Made by a program: the position numbers and the translations under genes. From the NCBI RefSeq assembly GCF_001420595.1, contig NZ_LJIX01000006.1:3581058-3645057 (forward strand): DNA of 64,000 nt. The letters are read 5' to 3'. Under the pieces are notes generated by a model. It made no database searches, was not told the DNA's origin, and worked only from the letters and a program-made list of their open reading frames with translations. Below, piece by piece: positions 34,938 through 45,456 of this stretch (positions within the stretch are counted from its first letter, which is position 1; the number at the start of each line of letters is the position of its first letter). Origin of the DNA: Cytobacillus solani. Its GTDB lineage: Bacteria; Bacillota; Bacilli; Bacillales; Cytobacillaceae.

Positions 34938-37199
34938 TTATACTTGAGGTTCATCGCTTGTTTTCCGCTTTTCTTTAACCGTTTTTATTACACCTTTTTG
35001 CTTTAGTTCCTTCACTTTCCAGTCATACCACCATTGTGCAGCTAGGAATATGGAAGAATACACTCCTATCACCGTACCGACAAGTAAGGCAATAGAGAAG
35101 TTTCGAATGGACTCACTACCAAAGATGAGTAATCCCAGAATAGCGATAATAACCGTTAAAACAGTGTTGATTGACCTCGTCATCACTTGGCGTAATGCCC
35201 TATTTACAACATCAGCAATATCTTCTTTTGTCTTTAAACGCTTTTTCTTTTGCATATTTTCACGCATTCTATCAAACGTTACAATCGTATCATTAATGGA
35301 ATATCCAATAACCGTCAAGATCGCAGCGATAAAAGTAATATCAACCTCTAATCTCGTGATACTAAAGAAAACAACAATTAAGAATGCATCATGTAACAAT
35401 GCGACTACAGCTGGTACTGCCATTTTCATTTCAAAACGGATCGATACATAAATAATGATTCCAATTGAGGCAATGATTAATGACTTTATGCCATTTTTCG
35501 CTAGCTCTTTTCCAACTGTCGGTGAAACCGTACTAACTGTTGGGTCCGCTCCATATGTTTTATGGAATTCCGTTTTTAAGGTTGCGATCTCTTCCTTCGT
35601 TAAAACACCTTTTAACCTTGCAACCCCAATATTTTTTTCGTCTCCAGAAATAACAATATTGTCAGTATCGATATCAAGCTTCAATAATTCTGATTTCACT
35701 TCTTCCTTCGTCAAGGCATGCGTTGATTGAATATCAATTCGCGTCCCGCTCGAGAAGTCAATTCCTAGATTTAAACCGAAGACAGACACTAAAATAATCC
35801 CTAAAGCCATTAAAGCACCAGAAATAATATAATATATTTTCCGGGTATGCACAAAATCGATTTTATCATATATGGTCGGTAAATCATGTGTATCTACATT
35901 CTCAGAAATATTTCTAATTTCGCTTTTTTTCACACCAAACCAACTAGGTTTTTTATTAAATAGATTACTGTTTACCCATAGACCAAGCAATAGCCTTGAA
36001 CCATAAACAGCTGTTAAAAAGCTGACAAGAATACTAATGATTAGCATTGTTGCAAAGCCCTTTATCGAGCTTGTACCATATACAAATAAGACACCTGCTG
36101 CAAGAAGAGTTGTAATATTGGCATCAAAAATAGATGCAAATGAGTTTTGATTTCCCGCTTTGAAGGCTGACTTAACTGTTCTTCCAACCTTCATTTCTTC
36201 TTTTATTCTTTCATAGGTGATAATATTAGCATCAACAGCCATCCCCACCCCAAGCACAAGTGCTGCAATAGCAGGCAGAGTTAATACGGCATTCATCCAA
36301 TCAAATATGAGAAGAATGAGGAAAATATAAATAGATAACGTAATCGTTGCAATTAAACCAGGGAATCGGTAGAAGAAAAGCATAAATAGGTAAATGATTG
36401 CAATTCCAACAATTCCTCCAAGAACTGTTTTTTGCAATGCTTGCTCTCCAAACTGAGCTCCTACTGATGTTGAATAGACTTCATCTAATTTTACTGGTAG
36501 TGAACCTGCATTTAAAAGGTCAGCTAAAGTATTTGCCTCTTCCATAGTAAAACTGCCGGTAATCGAAACAGTGTCCTGGTTAAACACCTGACTTACCTGT
36601 GGAGCAGATAAATAAGCCGGATTTTCTTTAGCTGCCTCCGCTTTAAAGGAGTCCCCTTCTTCAAAATCTAGCCAAATAACAAGTAAATTATTTGGTGCGC
36701 CCATATTAACAATTTTTTGCGTTACATCTTTAAATTTACTTGCACTAGTCAGCTTAAGTGAAACACTCGGATTACCATTTTCATCGAAGGTTTGTTTCGC
36801 TCCGCCTTCTGCAAGATCCGAACCATCCATTAATTTCACATCGTTAACATCTCTGAAGGATAGATTAGCTTGTGTTGATAACATTTCACGGGCTTTATTT
36901 TGATCCGTGACGCCAGCTAGCTGTACGCGAATTCTATCTTCCCCTTCAATTTGAATACTAGGCTCACTGACACCTAGAACATTAATCCGCTTATCAAGTG
37001 CTTTGGCTGTACTGGCTAAGGCAGCTTTGTCAACCTTTTTACCGTCTAAGGTAGTTACTTTATATAGGACCTCAAAGCCCCCTTGTAGATCCAGCCCAAG
37101 TTTAATGTTTTTTGTAATGCCATTTGTTGTTGTTCCTATCAAGCTTCCTATTAATAAAACAATCAGGAAGAAGGCAACAATGCGACCGCGCTTTACCAT
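34938..37199 (-). CDS. secDF: Fused protein translocase subunit SecDF
   Basis: 753 residues combining SecD (about 1-430) and SecF (about 445-753) in one chain, as in B. subtilis. It uses the proton gradient to help pull proteins out of the SecYEG channel. Twelve membrane segments are expected; visible are the SecD first segment, the periplasmic P1 domain with LGLDLQGGFEVLYKV, the channel motif GVGMAVDANIITYERIKEE (D-A-N), then LGIDFSSGTRIDIQ opening SecF and YSINDTIVTFDRMREN of the SecF transmembrane block. TAAGGAGG precedes the ATG. Its place upstream of comN and spoVB is conserved. Confidence 0.97.
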   Translation of the reverse strand: MVKRGRIVAFFLIVLLIGSLIGTTTNGITKNIKLGLDLQGGFEVLYKVTTLDGKKVDKAALASTAKALDKRINVLGVSEPSIQIEGEDRIRVQLAGVTDQNKAREMLSTQANLSFRDVNDVKLMDGSDLAEGGAKQTFDENGNPSVSLKLTSASKFKDVTQKIVNMGAPNNLLVIWLDFEEGDSFKAEAAKENPAYLSAPQVSQVFNQDTVSITGSFTMEEANTLADLLNAGSLPVKLDEVYSTSVGAQFGEQALQKTVLGGIVGIAIIYLFMLFFYRFPGLIATITLSIYIFLILLIFDWMNAVLTLPAIAALVLGVGMAVDANIITYERIKEEMKVGRTVKSAFKAGNQNSFASIFDANITTLLAAGVLFVYGTSSIKGFATMLIISILVSFLTAVYGSRLLLGLWVNSNLFNKKPSWFGVKKSEIRNISENVDTHDLPTIYDKIDFVHTRKIYYIISGALMALGIILVSVFGLNLGIDFSSGTRIDIQSTHALTKEEVKSELLKLDIDTDNIVISGDEKNIGVARLKGVLTKEEIATLKTEFHKTYGADPTVSTVSPTVGKELAKNGIKSLIIASIGIIIYVSIRFEMKMAVPAVVALLHDAFLIVVFFSITRLEVDITFIAAILTVIGYSINDTIVTFDRMRENMQKKKRLKTKEDIADVVNRALRQVMTRSINTVLTVIIAILGLLIFGSESIRNFSIALLVGTVIGVYSSIFLAAQWWYDWKVKELKQKGVIKTVKEKRKTSDEPQV

Positions 37200-37418
37200 T
37201 ATGTAATTGTCCTCCTTAAATACAAGCCTACAACGGCTCCTTAGCGTAAACCGGCAATGCCATCTGTATTGAACGCTATGACAGCATCCAACATTAAAAT
37301 AGATAAGTCGGCCGGTAATTTCAATATTTTCATTATGAAACAGTTTATAAAAGCTGTCAATTTTCGCAGAAGTCTAATGTCAGAAGTATTGGTTAGATAT
37401 TTGTAAGATGTAAATTTC

Positions 37419-37715
37419 CTATTTCAATAACTCTCGAAGTTCATCTTCATTATCAAATGCAAACTCTGCTTCTTTAAAAGCTTCGATTGTTGCAAAATTA
37501 AAGTAATCCCCTACTTTTACAGAGAGGATATCGTCAACAATCTCAGCAATTCGTTTGTCCTGGGCAGTCTTCCGCCATTTCTTCGTTGTTAAAAAATCCC
37601 AAAGCTCCTGTTCCTTCACATGACCGTACCCTAATAAAAAAAACTCATCTAATTTACTTTTGATTGCCGGCTGAACTTGATAACGAAAAGAATCATATTT
37701 ATGGCTCGCCTTCAC
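37419..37715 (-). CDS. comN: Post-transcriptional regulator ComN (YrzD)
   Basis: 98 residues of the ComN family. In B. subtilis ComN acts on the comE operon mRNA and its production of ComEA and ComEC and is localised by DivIVA. Seen: SFRYQVQPAIKSKLDEFFLLGYGHVKEQELWDFLTTKKWRK and IAEIVDDILSVKVGDYFNFATIEAFKEAEF, typical of the family. The start is GTG (37715) 7 bp after GGGGG. Monocistronic by appearance, divergent from spoVB; the 218 bp to secDF contain no feature I can support. Competence itself is not shown by the window. Confidence 0.9.
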   Translation of the reverse strand: MKASHKYDSFRYQVQPAIKSKLDEFFLLGYGHVKEQELWDFLTTKKWRKTAQDKRIAEIVDDILSVKVGDYFNFATIEAFKEAEFAFDNEDELRELLK

Positions 37716-37809
37716 ATTAGAACCCCCTTTGATTAACTGTTAACGAAAATATTTCATTTCCCAATCCACTTACAATGAATAATTACATTGAAAAAATAAT
37801 GATTGCTTG

Positions 37810-37840
37810 TCATGCTTTGTCCTTGTTCTTGCATATAGTT
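37810..37840 (+). promoter_or_regulatory. Possible sigma-E promoter of spoVB
   Basis: TCATGCT and CATATAGTT with 15-bp spacing, located 44 bp before the start codon, resemble the mother-cell sigma-E boxes (about KMATATT and CATACAHT). The -35 half is a poor match. Sigma-E control of spoVB is known in B. subtilis, so the assignment is reasonable but not secure. Confidence 0.4.
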
Positions 37841-37883
37841 AATTGTATATGATAACACCTATTTTGAGAAGGCAGGGAAAGCA

Positions 37884-39446
37884 ATGTCTAAGTTTTTAAA
37901 AGGTACAATGATCCTACTGGCAGCCGGACTTGTCACAAGGGTGCTTGGATTTATAAACAGAATAGTTATTGCACGATTTACCGGAGAGGAAGGCGTCGGG
38001 CTTTATATGATGGCCTTTCCAACATTAATTCTTGTTGTTACGATTACACAGCTTGGGCTGCCTGTTGCCATCTCAAAAAATGTAGCAGAAGCCGAAGCGC
38101 AAGGGGACGCAGCAAAGGTTAAGAAAATATTGGTCGTTTCACTAGCCATCACGATTACACTTTCAGCTATTTTTACACCCGCATTAATCTTGCTCGCGCC
38201 AATCCTTTCTGAAACATTATTCACGGATCCGCGTATAAAACTTCCGCTGCTTGTTATTGCACCGATCGTACCTATAATTGCGATTTCGTCCGTCATTCGG
38301 GGCTATTTTCAAGGCAGACAAAATATGAAACCAGCAGCGATTTCTCAAATGCTTGAGCAAATCGTGAGAATCACTTTAATTGCCGCCTTAACGAAAGCAT
38401 TTCTTCCATACGGGATCGAATATGCTGCTGCAGGTGCTATGTTTGCTTCTGTTTTAGGAGAATTAGCATCACTAGTCTATCTGTTAGCAACCTTTAAGCT
38501 TAAAAAGAAATTCCGGGTAAGGAAACAATTTTTCAAATATGTTAAAACAGGAAAAAATACATTTAATGAACTTATGAGTATTGCCTTACCGACAACAGGC
38601 AGCCGAATGATTGGTTCCTTAGCCTGGTTTTTTGAACCAATCGTCGTATCCTATAGTTTAGCTATTGCAGGCGTAGCAGCAATTGAAGCTACAAAACAAT
38701 ATGGGGCGCTTACTGGTTTTGCCATGCCATTATTAATGCTGCCTTCCTTTGTAACCCTTTCTCTTTCAACCGCTCTCGTTCCCGCTATAAGTGAAGCAAA
38801 CACAAATAATAATGATCGATTAATTGAGTATCGATTGCGGCAGGCACTTCGTTTCTGTCTATTATCTGGTGGACTAGCCGTGGTCATTATATATGTTCTA
38901 TCTGATGAACTAATGAAAGTCATGTATAACTCATCAAGTGGCACGCAGTTTATTAAGTTAATGGCACCATTCTTTTTATTCCATTATTTCCAAGGACCAC
39001 TTCAGGCAGCACTTCAAGCCTTGAACCTTGCAAGAGCAGCGATGATTAATAGCTTGATTGGAGCCGTTGTAAAAACAGCGGTCATTTATTTATTAGCACG
39101 TCAAGCTGAGTTTGGAATTACTGGTGTTGCAATGGGTATACTCGTTGGCTTTGTCCTTGTCACATTACTGCACTTCGCAACTATATTGAAGAAAATTTCT
39201 TTTACTTTTTATGTTCGTGATTATATAAAAACATTTCTCGTTATGGGATTATCAGGATATATTGGTTATTTCGTTCTTAAAAACTTAACTGGCGAGATGC
39301 ATCTCATCATCCAGGTGTTACTTATTGCTATTCTTATAACAGTTAGTTATTCCATTCTTTCTTTACTGCTGGGTTTAGTAAAACAGGATGAATTAAAACG
39401 GATTCCTTGGATTGGAGAGCACCTATCAAAGTTTGCTTTTAAATAG
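37884..39446 (+). CDS. spoVB: Stage V sporulation protein B (MOP flippase family)
   Basis: 520 residues with about 14 membrane segments, polysaccharide-transporter/MurJ-like MOP fold. SpoVB is required for spore cortex synthesis and is thought to act as a lipid II-type flippase in the mother cell. N-terminal FLKGTMILLAAGLVTRVLGFINRIVIARFTGEEGVGLYMMAFPTL and mid-part VIRGYFQGRQNMKPAAISQMLEQIVRI are characteristic. ATG at 37884 after a GGCAGGGA site. It is convergent to yrbG across a shared terminator, and divergent from comN, the same arrangement as B. subtilis. Confidence 0.95.
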   Translation: MSKFLKGTMILLAAGLVTRVLGFINRIVIARFTGEEGVGLYMMAFPTLILVVTITQLGLPVAISKNVAEAEAQGDAAKVKKILVVSLAITITLSAIFTPALILLAPILSETLFTDPRIKLPLLVIAPIVPIIAISSVIRGYFQGRQNMKPAAISQMLEQIVRITLIAALTKAFLPYGIEYAAAGAMFASVLGELASLVYLLATFKLKKKFRVRKQFFKYVKTGKNTFNELMSIALPTTGSRMIGSLAWFFEPIVVSYSLAIAGVAAIEATKQYGALTGFAMPLLMLPSFVTLSLSTALVPAISEANTNNNDRLIEYRLRQALRFCLLSGGLAVVIIYVLSDELMKVMYNSSSGTQFIKLMAPFFLFHYFQGPLQAALQALNLARAAMINSLIGAVVKTAVIYLLARQAEFGITGVAMGILVGFVLVTLLHFATILKKISFTFYVRDYIKTFLVMGLSGYIGYFVLKNLTGEMHLIIQVLLIAILITVSYSILSLLLGLVKQDELKRIPWIGEHLSKFAFK

Positions 39447-39454
39447 CGTGGATA

Positions 39455-39497
39455 GTTGAGACACCATTTACCTAGATTGGGTGTCTCTTATTTTTTT
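39455..39497 (+). terminator. Intrinsic terminator of spoVB
   Basis: GAGACACC/GGTGTCTC stem with a 14-nt loop followed by TTATTTTTTTT. It overlaps the 3' end of the convergent yrbG gene. Confidence 0.8.
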
Positions 39498-40138
39498 TCA
39501 TTTTTTAAATCAATATAGAAATGGCCATTTTCATAGCTGCAAAAAGAGATTTTGTTCATATCGTTATACCCTCTTTTTTTTAGCTGCTGCCGAAGCCAAA
39601 AATTCGTTTCATTTATAACTCCTAGATTTTCTTCTTGAACAATCCCATCAAGAATAAGTGGAATCGTCATATTCCCCTTCTTCTTTTTTTCCTTTTTCAA
39701 TACAGATAATTCCCCAGTTGTTTCAAGGATGGCAAACTCTACGTCTGTAATATTACGAATATCTTTTCCTCTAAGCTGCAACAAGAGATCATCAAAATTA
39801 TAGCGATGTTTTTTCATCGCCTCTTCATCAATTTTCCCCTTATTAATAATAATTGTTGGCTTTCCATCCACTAGATCACGGATTCGCTTACTTTTTAGTG
39901 TAGCAAATGAAAAAATGATTTGGATAAGCATCAATATCAACATAGGCAATATATTTGTAAACAATGGGCTTTCTGGTTTTTCAATCGCCAATACAGCCAT
40001 CTCTGCAATCATGATCGATACAACAAGATCTACGGTACTTAACTGACCAAGTTCCTTTTTTCCCATCGTTCGAAATATAACCATGATAATGATGTATAAA
40101 AAAATGGTCCGTAAAATAATCATGGAATATTCCCCCAT
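39488..40138 (-). CDS. yrbG: DUF421 membrane protein (YrbG/YetF-like)
   Basis: 216 residues. Three N-terminal membrane segments (about 5-25, 35-55, 60-80) carry the family phrase IMVIFRTMGKKELGQLSTVDLVVSIMIAEMAVLAIE, followed by two small cytoplasmic YetF-type alpha/beta domains with GKPTIIINKGKIDEEAMKKHRYNFDDLL and FWLRQQLKKRGYNDMNKI. Related YetF proteins have been linked to spore germination in some Bacillus, but no clear role is assigned to YrbG. AAGGAGG lies 8 bp before an ATG at 40138, which is preferred over the longer frame to 40162. Convergent with spoVB, divergent from yrzE, as in B. subtilis. Confidence 0.88.
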   Translation of the reverse strand: MGEYSMIILRTIFLYIIIMVIFRTMGKKELGQLSTVDLVVSIMIAEMAVLAIEKPESPLFTNILPMLILMLIQIIFSFATLKSKRIRDLVDGKPTIIINKGKIDEEAMKKHRYNFDDLLLQLRGKDIRNITDVEFAILETTGELSVLKKEKKKKGNMTIPLILDGIVQEENLGVINETNFWLRQQLKKRGYNDMNKISFCSYENGHFYIDLKNEKK

Positions 40139-40338
40139 ACACCATTCCTCCTTTAATGACATTCCTTTTTATTCTGAACAACATAAGAGAAATTATGTTA
40201 TATACTTTTTCATTTACTCATCTTGTTTTAAGTTTTATATTCTATTTTTTCTTTAAGTGAATATGCTTGTACTAAGGAATCAGGCAGTCTGGAAGGCTGT
40301 ACTGATTGATCCTTTAACTTAGAAGGGAGAGGAGCAAA

Positions 40339-40731
40339 ATAGAAGATTCAAAAAATGTAGGCGGGGGAATTCTTTTCGGCTTAATTGTAGTTTTTGTTCT
40401 TGCCATAATTAGCAGCTTAATCATTTCTCTATTATTAACTTTTACATCTCTTCAGGAGTCTTCCGTACAATTTGTTGTTACAGCCATTTCCTTTGTTTCA
40501 CTTTTCATTGGGGGATTTATCTCTGGAGGAAAAGGCAAACAAAAAGGATGGATGATTGGAGGATTAACCGGGTTAAGCTATTCCCTCATTATTTTTCTCT
40601 TTCAGTATTTAGGCCAGGATAGTTTATTTAATCTGCAGCAGACGATCTATCATGTCTGTTATATCCTTACAGCGATGATGGGCGGAATTTTAGGTGTGAA
40701 TATGTCTAATAATAAATCAAGAGCAGCATAA
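40339..40731 (+). CDS. yrzE: TIGR04086 family membrane protein YrzE, apparent ATA start codon
   Basis: An intact 130-codon frame with no ATG, GTG or TTG at its beginning. GGAGAGGAG lies 4 bp before ATA-GAA-GAT-TCA, exactly where a start codon should be; the frame upstream closes with TAA seven codons earlier, and the first internal ATG comes only at about codon 70. The product has four hydrophobic segments (about 8-35, 45-63, 68-88, 100-122; GILFGLIVVFVLAIIS, FVSLFIGGFISGGKGKQKGW, LSYSLIIFLFQYLG, AMMGGILGVNM), matching the YrzE/TIGR04086 membrane family. Its place between yrbG and yajC is the B. subtilis one. Either AUA initiates weakly, or the start codon has been lost by one substitution, or this is a sequencing error. 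Function unknown. Confidence 0.8.
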   Translation: MEDSKNVGGGILFGLIVVFVLAIISSLIISLLLTFTSLQESSVQFVVTAISFVSLFIGGFISGGKGKQKGWMIGGLTGLSYSLIIFLFQYLGQDSLFNLQQTIYHVCYILTAMMGGILGVNMSNNKSRAA

Positions 40732-41010
40732 GAAAAGCGCAAGCGCCTTGATCATCGCCGTACAAACTGGAGGGGCTTCGCAATCTAGCTGCGGCTTCTA
40801 GCCCCTCGAGGTCATAAGCTGTACTACTCTGTGGCAAACTACGCCACGCCACAGTCCATCTTATGATTGTCGGGGCTGGACAGTCGCCTCGCATTTTAAT
40901 GACTGAGATAAAGGAAACACGGTAAGCGTGAGCGAACCGATGTTGACTTATCGTAGGGAGGAGACCTGAAGTTTGATAGGCGATAGGCGCTGGAGCTAGA
41001 CAACACTCTG
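40731..41010 (+). repeat. Dispersed intergenic repeat, family 2, copy C
   Basis: Begins at the last base of the yrzE stop codon (AAGAAAAGCGCAAGCGCCTTG) and ends at AGGCGCTGGAGCTAGACAAC. Block order and orientation match copy B at 10460-10740; the middle also shares GAGGTCATAAGC and ATCTTATGATTGTCGGGG with family 1. Short open frames across it have no ribosome binding site. It fills nearly all of the 347-bp gap between yrzE and yajC; the yajC terminator takes the remainder. Confidence 0.8.
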
Positions 41011-41035
41011 ATATAACGTTATTATCCTACCTTAT

Positions 41036-41075
41036 AAAAAAAGAAACGGAATCCAAAAGGATTCCGCTTCTTTCA
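41036..41075 (-). terminator. Intrinsic terminator of yajC
   Basis: AAGAAGCGGAATCC/GGATTCCGTTTCTT stem with TTTT loop and TTTTTTTATAAGG after it on the minus strand, 4 bp after the yajC stop. Confidence 0.9.
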
Positions 41076-41078
41076 CTA

Positions 41079-41369
41079 TTAAGATTTAGCAAGCATATCT
41101 CCGCCAGCAGCTACTTCTGTTACTTCGCGAATTGCTGCGCGATCGTATGTAAGACGGCTTCCATCTCCACACTTGATGACAACTTTCCCCTCATCGATTG
41201 CATCGACAAAGCCGTGAAGTCCTCCAATTGTTACGATTTTATCTCCCTTTTTCAAATCGTTCTGCATTTGCTGAACTGCCTTTTGGCGCTTCTGCTGCGG
41301 ACGAATTAACAAAAAGTAAAATAAAACAAACATTAACAATAGTGGTCCTAATGTACTAATCATTTCCAT
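41079..41369 (-). CDS. yajC: Preprotein translocase subunit YajC (YrbF)
   Basis: 96 residues: a single N-terminal membrane segment (LGPLLLMFVLFYFLLIRPQQKRQK, the hallmark) and a small cytoplasmic beta-rich domain with LKKGDKIVTIGGLHGFVDAIDEGKVVIK. YajC associates with SecDF in the Sec complex; in Bacillus its contribution is minor. AAAGGGGTGA precedes ATG at 41369 by 7 bp; the open frame reaches 41438 but the added residues are not family-like. Last gene of the ruvA-ruvB-queA-tgt-yajC string, the standard bacterial order. Confidence 0.93.
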   Translation of the reverse strand: MEMISTLGPLLLMFVLFYFLLIRPQQKRQKAVQQMQNDLKKGDKIVTIGGLHGFVDAIDEGKVVIKCGDGSRLTYDRAAIREVTEVAAGGDMLAKS

Positions 41370-41447
41370 ATCATTTTCACCCCTTTCACCAAGTAACGAA
41401 TGTTCAAAAGATCGTGGGTTTGTCCCATTATCGAACATCCATATGTT

Positions 41448-42617
<1,170 letters not shown>

Positions 42618-42622
42618 TCAGC

Positions 42623-43651
42623 TTAAATAATTAGCATTGCATCGCCAAAGCTAAAGAATCTGTATTTCTCTTCAACTGCTTCACGATAGGCATTCAAAAC
42701 ATTTTCTCTGCCCGCTAATGCACTGACAAGCATAATAAGCGTTGATTTCGGCAAATGGAAATTAGTGATCATCCCATCGATAGCCTTGAATTCATAGCCT
42801 GGATAAATAAAAATATCTGTCCAGCCGCTTGCCTCTTCAAAACGGCCATTATTGGCTGAAGCAATGGTTTCAAGCGTTCTTGTTGAAGTCGTTCCAACAG
42901 ATATAATCCTTCCGCCATCCTCTCGCACTTCGTTCAATAGCCTAGCTGTGCCCTCAGTCATTTGATAGAATTCAGAATGCATTTCATGCTCATTTAAATC
43001 CTCGACATTCACAGGACGAAATGTTCCAAGTCCAACATGAAGCGTAATAAAGGCAATATGGACACCTAATTCTTTAATTTCTTCAAGCAATTGTTCTGTA
43101 AAATGAAGACCGGCAGTCGGAGCAGCTGCTGAGCCGCGTTCTCGGGCAAAAACAGTTTGATAACGTTCTTGATCATCCAGCTGTTCTTTAATGTATGGCG
43201 GCAGCGGCATTTCCCCTAATTGCTCGAGAACCTCATAAAAAATCCCGTCGTATTGAAATTCAAGCACTCTTCCGCCATGCTCAGAGGTCTGTGTACACAC
43301 AGCACTTAATTTCCCATCACCAAATACAATTCGTGTGCCTTCTTTTACACGTTTAGCTGGTTTAATGAGTGTCTCCCACGAATCGCCTTCCAGCTGTTTT
43401 AATAGAAGAACTTCTATTTTAGCACCAGTTCCTTCTTTTTCCCCAAAAAGCCGAGCGGGAAGAACCCTTGTATCATTTAAAACAAGACAGTCTCCTGCTT
43501 TCAAATGTTCTTTAATCTGTTTAAAAACAGTATGCCGGGTCGTTCCTTTCTCCTTATCCAAAACCATTAATCTGCTGCTCGTTCTCTCAATGAGAGGAGT
43601 CTGGGCAATTAATTCTTCTGGTAAATGGAAATCAAATAAATCTACTTTCAT
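42623..43651 (-). CDS. queA: S-adenosylmethionine:tRNA ribosyltransferase-isomerase
   Basis: 342 residues. QueA transfers and rearranges the ribosyl group of SAM onto preQ1-tRNA to form epoxyqueuosine. Seen: [74 protein letters not shown] and the C-terminal [23 protein letters not shown], all family hallmarks. ATG at 43651 has only a GGTG site. It lies 18 bp after ruvB and 35 bp before tgt, so the ruvAB-queA-tgt-yajC genes probably form one transcript. Confidence 0.97.
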   Translation of the reverse strand: MKVDLFDFHLPEELIAQTPLIERTSSRLMVLDKEKGTTRHTVFKQIKEHLKAGDCLVLNDTRVLPARLFGEKEGTGAKIEVLLLKQLEGDSWETLIKPAKRVKEGTRIVFGDGKLSAVCTQTSEHGGRVLEFQYDGIFYEVLEQLGEMPLPPYIKEQLDDQERYQTVFARERGSAAAPTAGLHFTEQLLEEIKELGVHIAFITLHVGLGTFRPVNVEDLNEHEMHSEFYQMTEGTARLLNEVREDGGRIISVGTTSTRTLETIASANNGRFEEASGWTDIFIYPGYEFKAIDGMITNFHLPKSTLIMLVSALAGRENVLNAYREAVEEKYRFFSFGDAMLII

Positions 43652-43669
43652 GATGCACCAACTTTATTA

Positions 43670-44674
43670 TTATTCTGTTTTCGGTACCTCCATCTGAAAA
43701 TGACGGTACACTAAATCTGTAACAATCCTGCCCCTTGGCGTACGCTGAAGAAAACCAATCTGCAATAAATATGGTTCGTAAACATCTTCAATTGTATGTG
43801 CCTCTTCACCAATTGTAGCTGAAATGGTTTCTAGGCCTACTGGTCCGCCGCGGAACTTTTCAATAATCCCTCTTAATAATTTATGGTCAATATGATCCAG
43901 CCCTAAACGGTCTACTTGCAAAAGCTCTAATGCTTCTTTCGCAAGCTGTTCGTCAACGATCCCATTTCCTCTTACTTGTGCAAAGTCTCTTACTCTTCTT
44001 AAAAGCCGGTTCGCAATTCTTGGGGTTCCCCTAGACCTTCTTGCTATTTCCACCGCAGCAAGATTATCTATCTCCGTATCTAATACCTCTGCCGTTCTAA
44101 TAACAATATCTGTTAACTGTGTCTCATTATAATATTCCAGCCTGCTAAGCACACCGAACCGATCTCTTAGTGGTGCCGATAAAGAACCTGCTCTTGTTGT
44201 CGCTCCTACTAATGTAAATGGAGGGAGGTCAAGCCGTACAGACCTGGCACTTGGACCTTTTCCAATGACAATATCTAGGCAAAAGTCTTCCATTGCAGGA
44301 TATAGAACTTCTTCAATTGTTCGAGGAAGCCGGTGAATTTCATCAATAAACAGGACATCCCCTGGCTCCAATGCAGTAAGAATAGCTGCTAAATCACCCG
44401 GTCTTTCAATGGCGGGCCCAGCAGTCGTTCGAATGTTTACGCCCATTTCATTTGCAATAATTGCAGCAAGAGTCGTTTTTCCGAGACCTGGTGGACCGTA
44501 AAGCAATACGTGGTCAAGTGTTTCCTGACGAAGTTTAGCAGCTTGAATGAAAATTTCCAAGTTTTCCTTCACTTTATCCTGACCAATATACTGCTTTAAG
44601 TTCTGCGGCCGTAAGTTCTGCTCAAAGGATAGTTCCTGAATATCTGCTTCGCCAGAAATAATCCGATCTTCCAT
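43670..44674 (-). CDS. ruvB: Holliday junction branch migration ATPase RuvB
   Basis: 334 residues. RuvB hexamers drive Holliday junction migration with RuvA. Seen: [23 protein letters not shown], Walker [13 protein letters not shown], Walker [10 protein letters not shown], sensor 1 [20 protein letters not shown], arginine finger region [20 protein letters not shown], and the C-terminal winged helix ending [16 protein letters not shown]. The frame begins at a TTG (44698), but AGGCGTGAT precedes ATG 44674, the more likely start. It follows ruvA by 34 bp. Confidence 0.97.
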   Translation of the reverse strand: MEDRIISGEADIQELSFEQNLRPQNLKQYIGQDKVKENLEIFIQAAKLRQETLDHVLLYGPPGLGKTTLAAIIANEMGVNIRTTAGPAIERPGDLAAILTALEPGDVLFIDEIHRLPRTIEEVLYPAMEDFCLDIVIGKGPSARSVRLDLPPFTLVGATTRAGSLSAPLRDRFGVLSRLEYYNETQLTDIVIRTAEVLDTEIDNLAAVEIARRSRGTPRIANRLLRRVRDFAQVRGNGIVDEQLAKEALELLQVDRLGLDHIDHKLLRGIIEKFRGGPVGLETISATIGEEAHTIEDVYEPYLLQIGFLQRTPRGRIVTDLVYRHFQMEVPKTE

Positions 44675-44708
44675 TTGTTTATCACGCCTTTTATTCAAAC
44701 AATTTATA

Positions 44709-45323
44709 TTATTTTAATAGTCGCTGCAGCGCCTTTTTTATGTATTGGTCTGTTGTAAGCTGTTCCTTTTTTAGCTCAGGTGAAATCTTTTTAATTTCCT
44801 TTTCCGAATAACCGAGCGCTTGCAATGCGAGCATTGCTTCTTCAAACTCTGATGAATGAACATTTTGCATAGGCTGTATTTTATCAACAGAGAATAAGTC
44901 CGGAAAGAAATCTGGTACAATGTTTTGCAGCTTTCCTTTTAAATCTAGAATAATTTGTCTTGCTGTTTTCTTTCCTACTCCTGGGAATTTGACAAGGAAT
45001 GCTTCATCTTCATTCTCAATCGCTTGAACGACCTGCTCAGGTTCTCCAGACGCAAGAATGGCTAATGCTCCCTTTGGGCCGATTCCTGTTACATCTAATA
45101 GCTTTATAAACAATGTTTTTTCCTCGCGAGAGTGAAAGCCGTATAGTGCCATGAAATCTTGCCTAACATGATGGTATGTAAATACCTTTACTTCCTGTCC
45201 ATAATCTTGTTTAAAACTAAACGGATTCGGTGTAGAAATTTGAAAGCCTACCCCATTATTTTCAATCACGACAAATTCCGGTCCGATATATTCGACCCGA
45301 CCTTTAATGAATTCAAACAACAT
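44709..45323 (-). CDS. ruvA: Holliday junction binding protein RuvA
   Basis: 204 residues. RuvA tetramers bind four-way junctions and load RuvB. Domain I OB fold ([29 protein letters not shown]), domain II with two helix-hairpin-helix motifs ([16 protein letters not shown] and [21 protein letters not shown]), and C-terminal domain III that contacts RuvB ([17 protein letters not shown]). AAGGAG precedes ATG 45323 by 5 bp; the longer frame to 45353 is not family-like. It heads the ruvAB-queA-tgt-yajC transcript. bofC lies upstream beyond a plus-strand lipoprotein gene. Confidence 0.96.
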   Translation of the reverse strand: MLFEFIKGRVEYIGPEFVVIENNGVGFQISTPNPFSFKQDYGQEVKVFTYHHVRQDFMALYGFHSREEKTLFIKLLDVTGIGPKGALAILASGEPEQVVQAIENEDEAFLVKFPGVGKKTARQIILDLKGKLQNIVPDFFPDLFSVDKIQPMQNVHSSEFEEAMLALQALGYSEKEIKKISPELKKEQLTTDQYIKKALQRLLK

Positions 45324-45390
45324 ACTCGCTCCTTGAGTTTTTCTGTACCTCATTGTACCATACTTTAAATTGCGTTCGTAGAAAAAAAGG

Positions 45391-45420
45391 TTGCAAAAGG
45401 AGACTAAGAATTATTATAAT
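45391..45420 (+). promoter_or_regulatory. Promoter of the lipoprotein gene
   Basis: TTGCAA (45391-45396) and TATAAT (45415-45420) with 18-bp spacing, 37 bp before the ATG at 45457. The ribosome binding site is GGGGGTC. Confidence 0.65.
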
Positions 45421-45456
45421 TGAAAATGTTTCCAAATATCATCGGGGGTCATACTA

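Noticed and set aside
40706-40894. 62-codon minus-strand open frame after yrzE
   Set aside because: It runs through the family 2 repeat and the end of yrzE, has no ribosome binding site, and is not kept in the other repeat copy.
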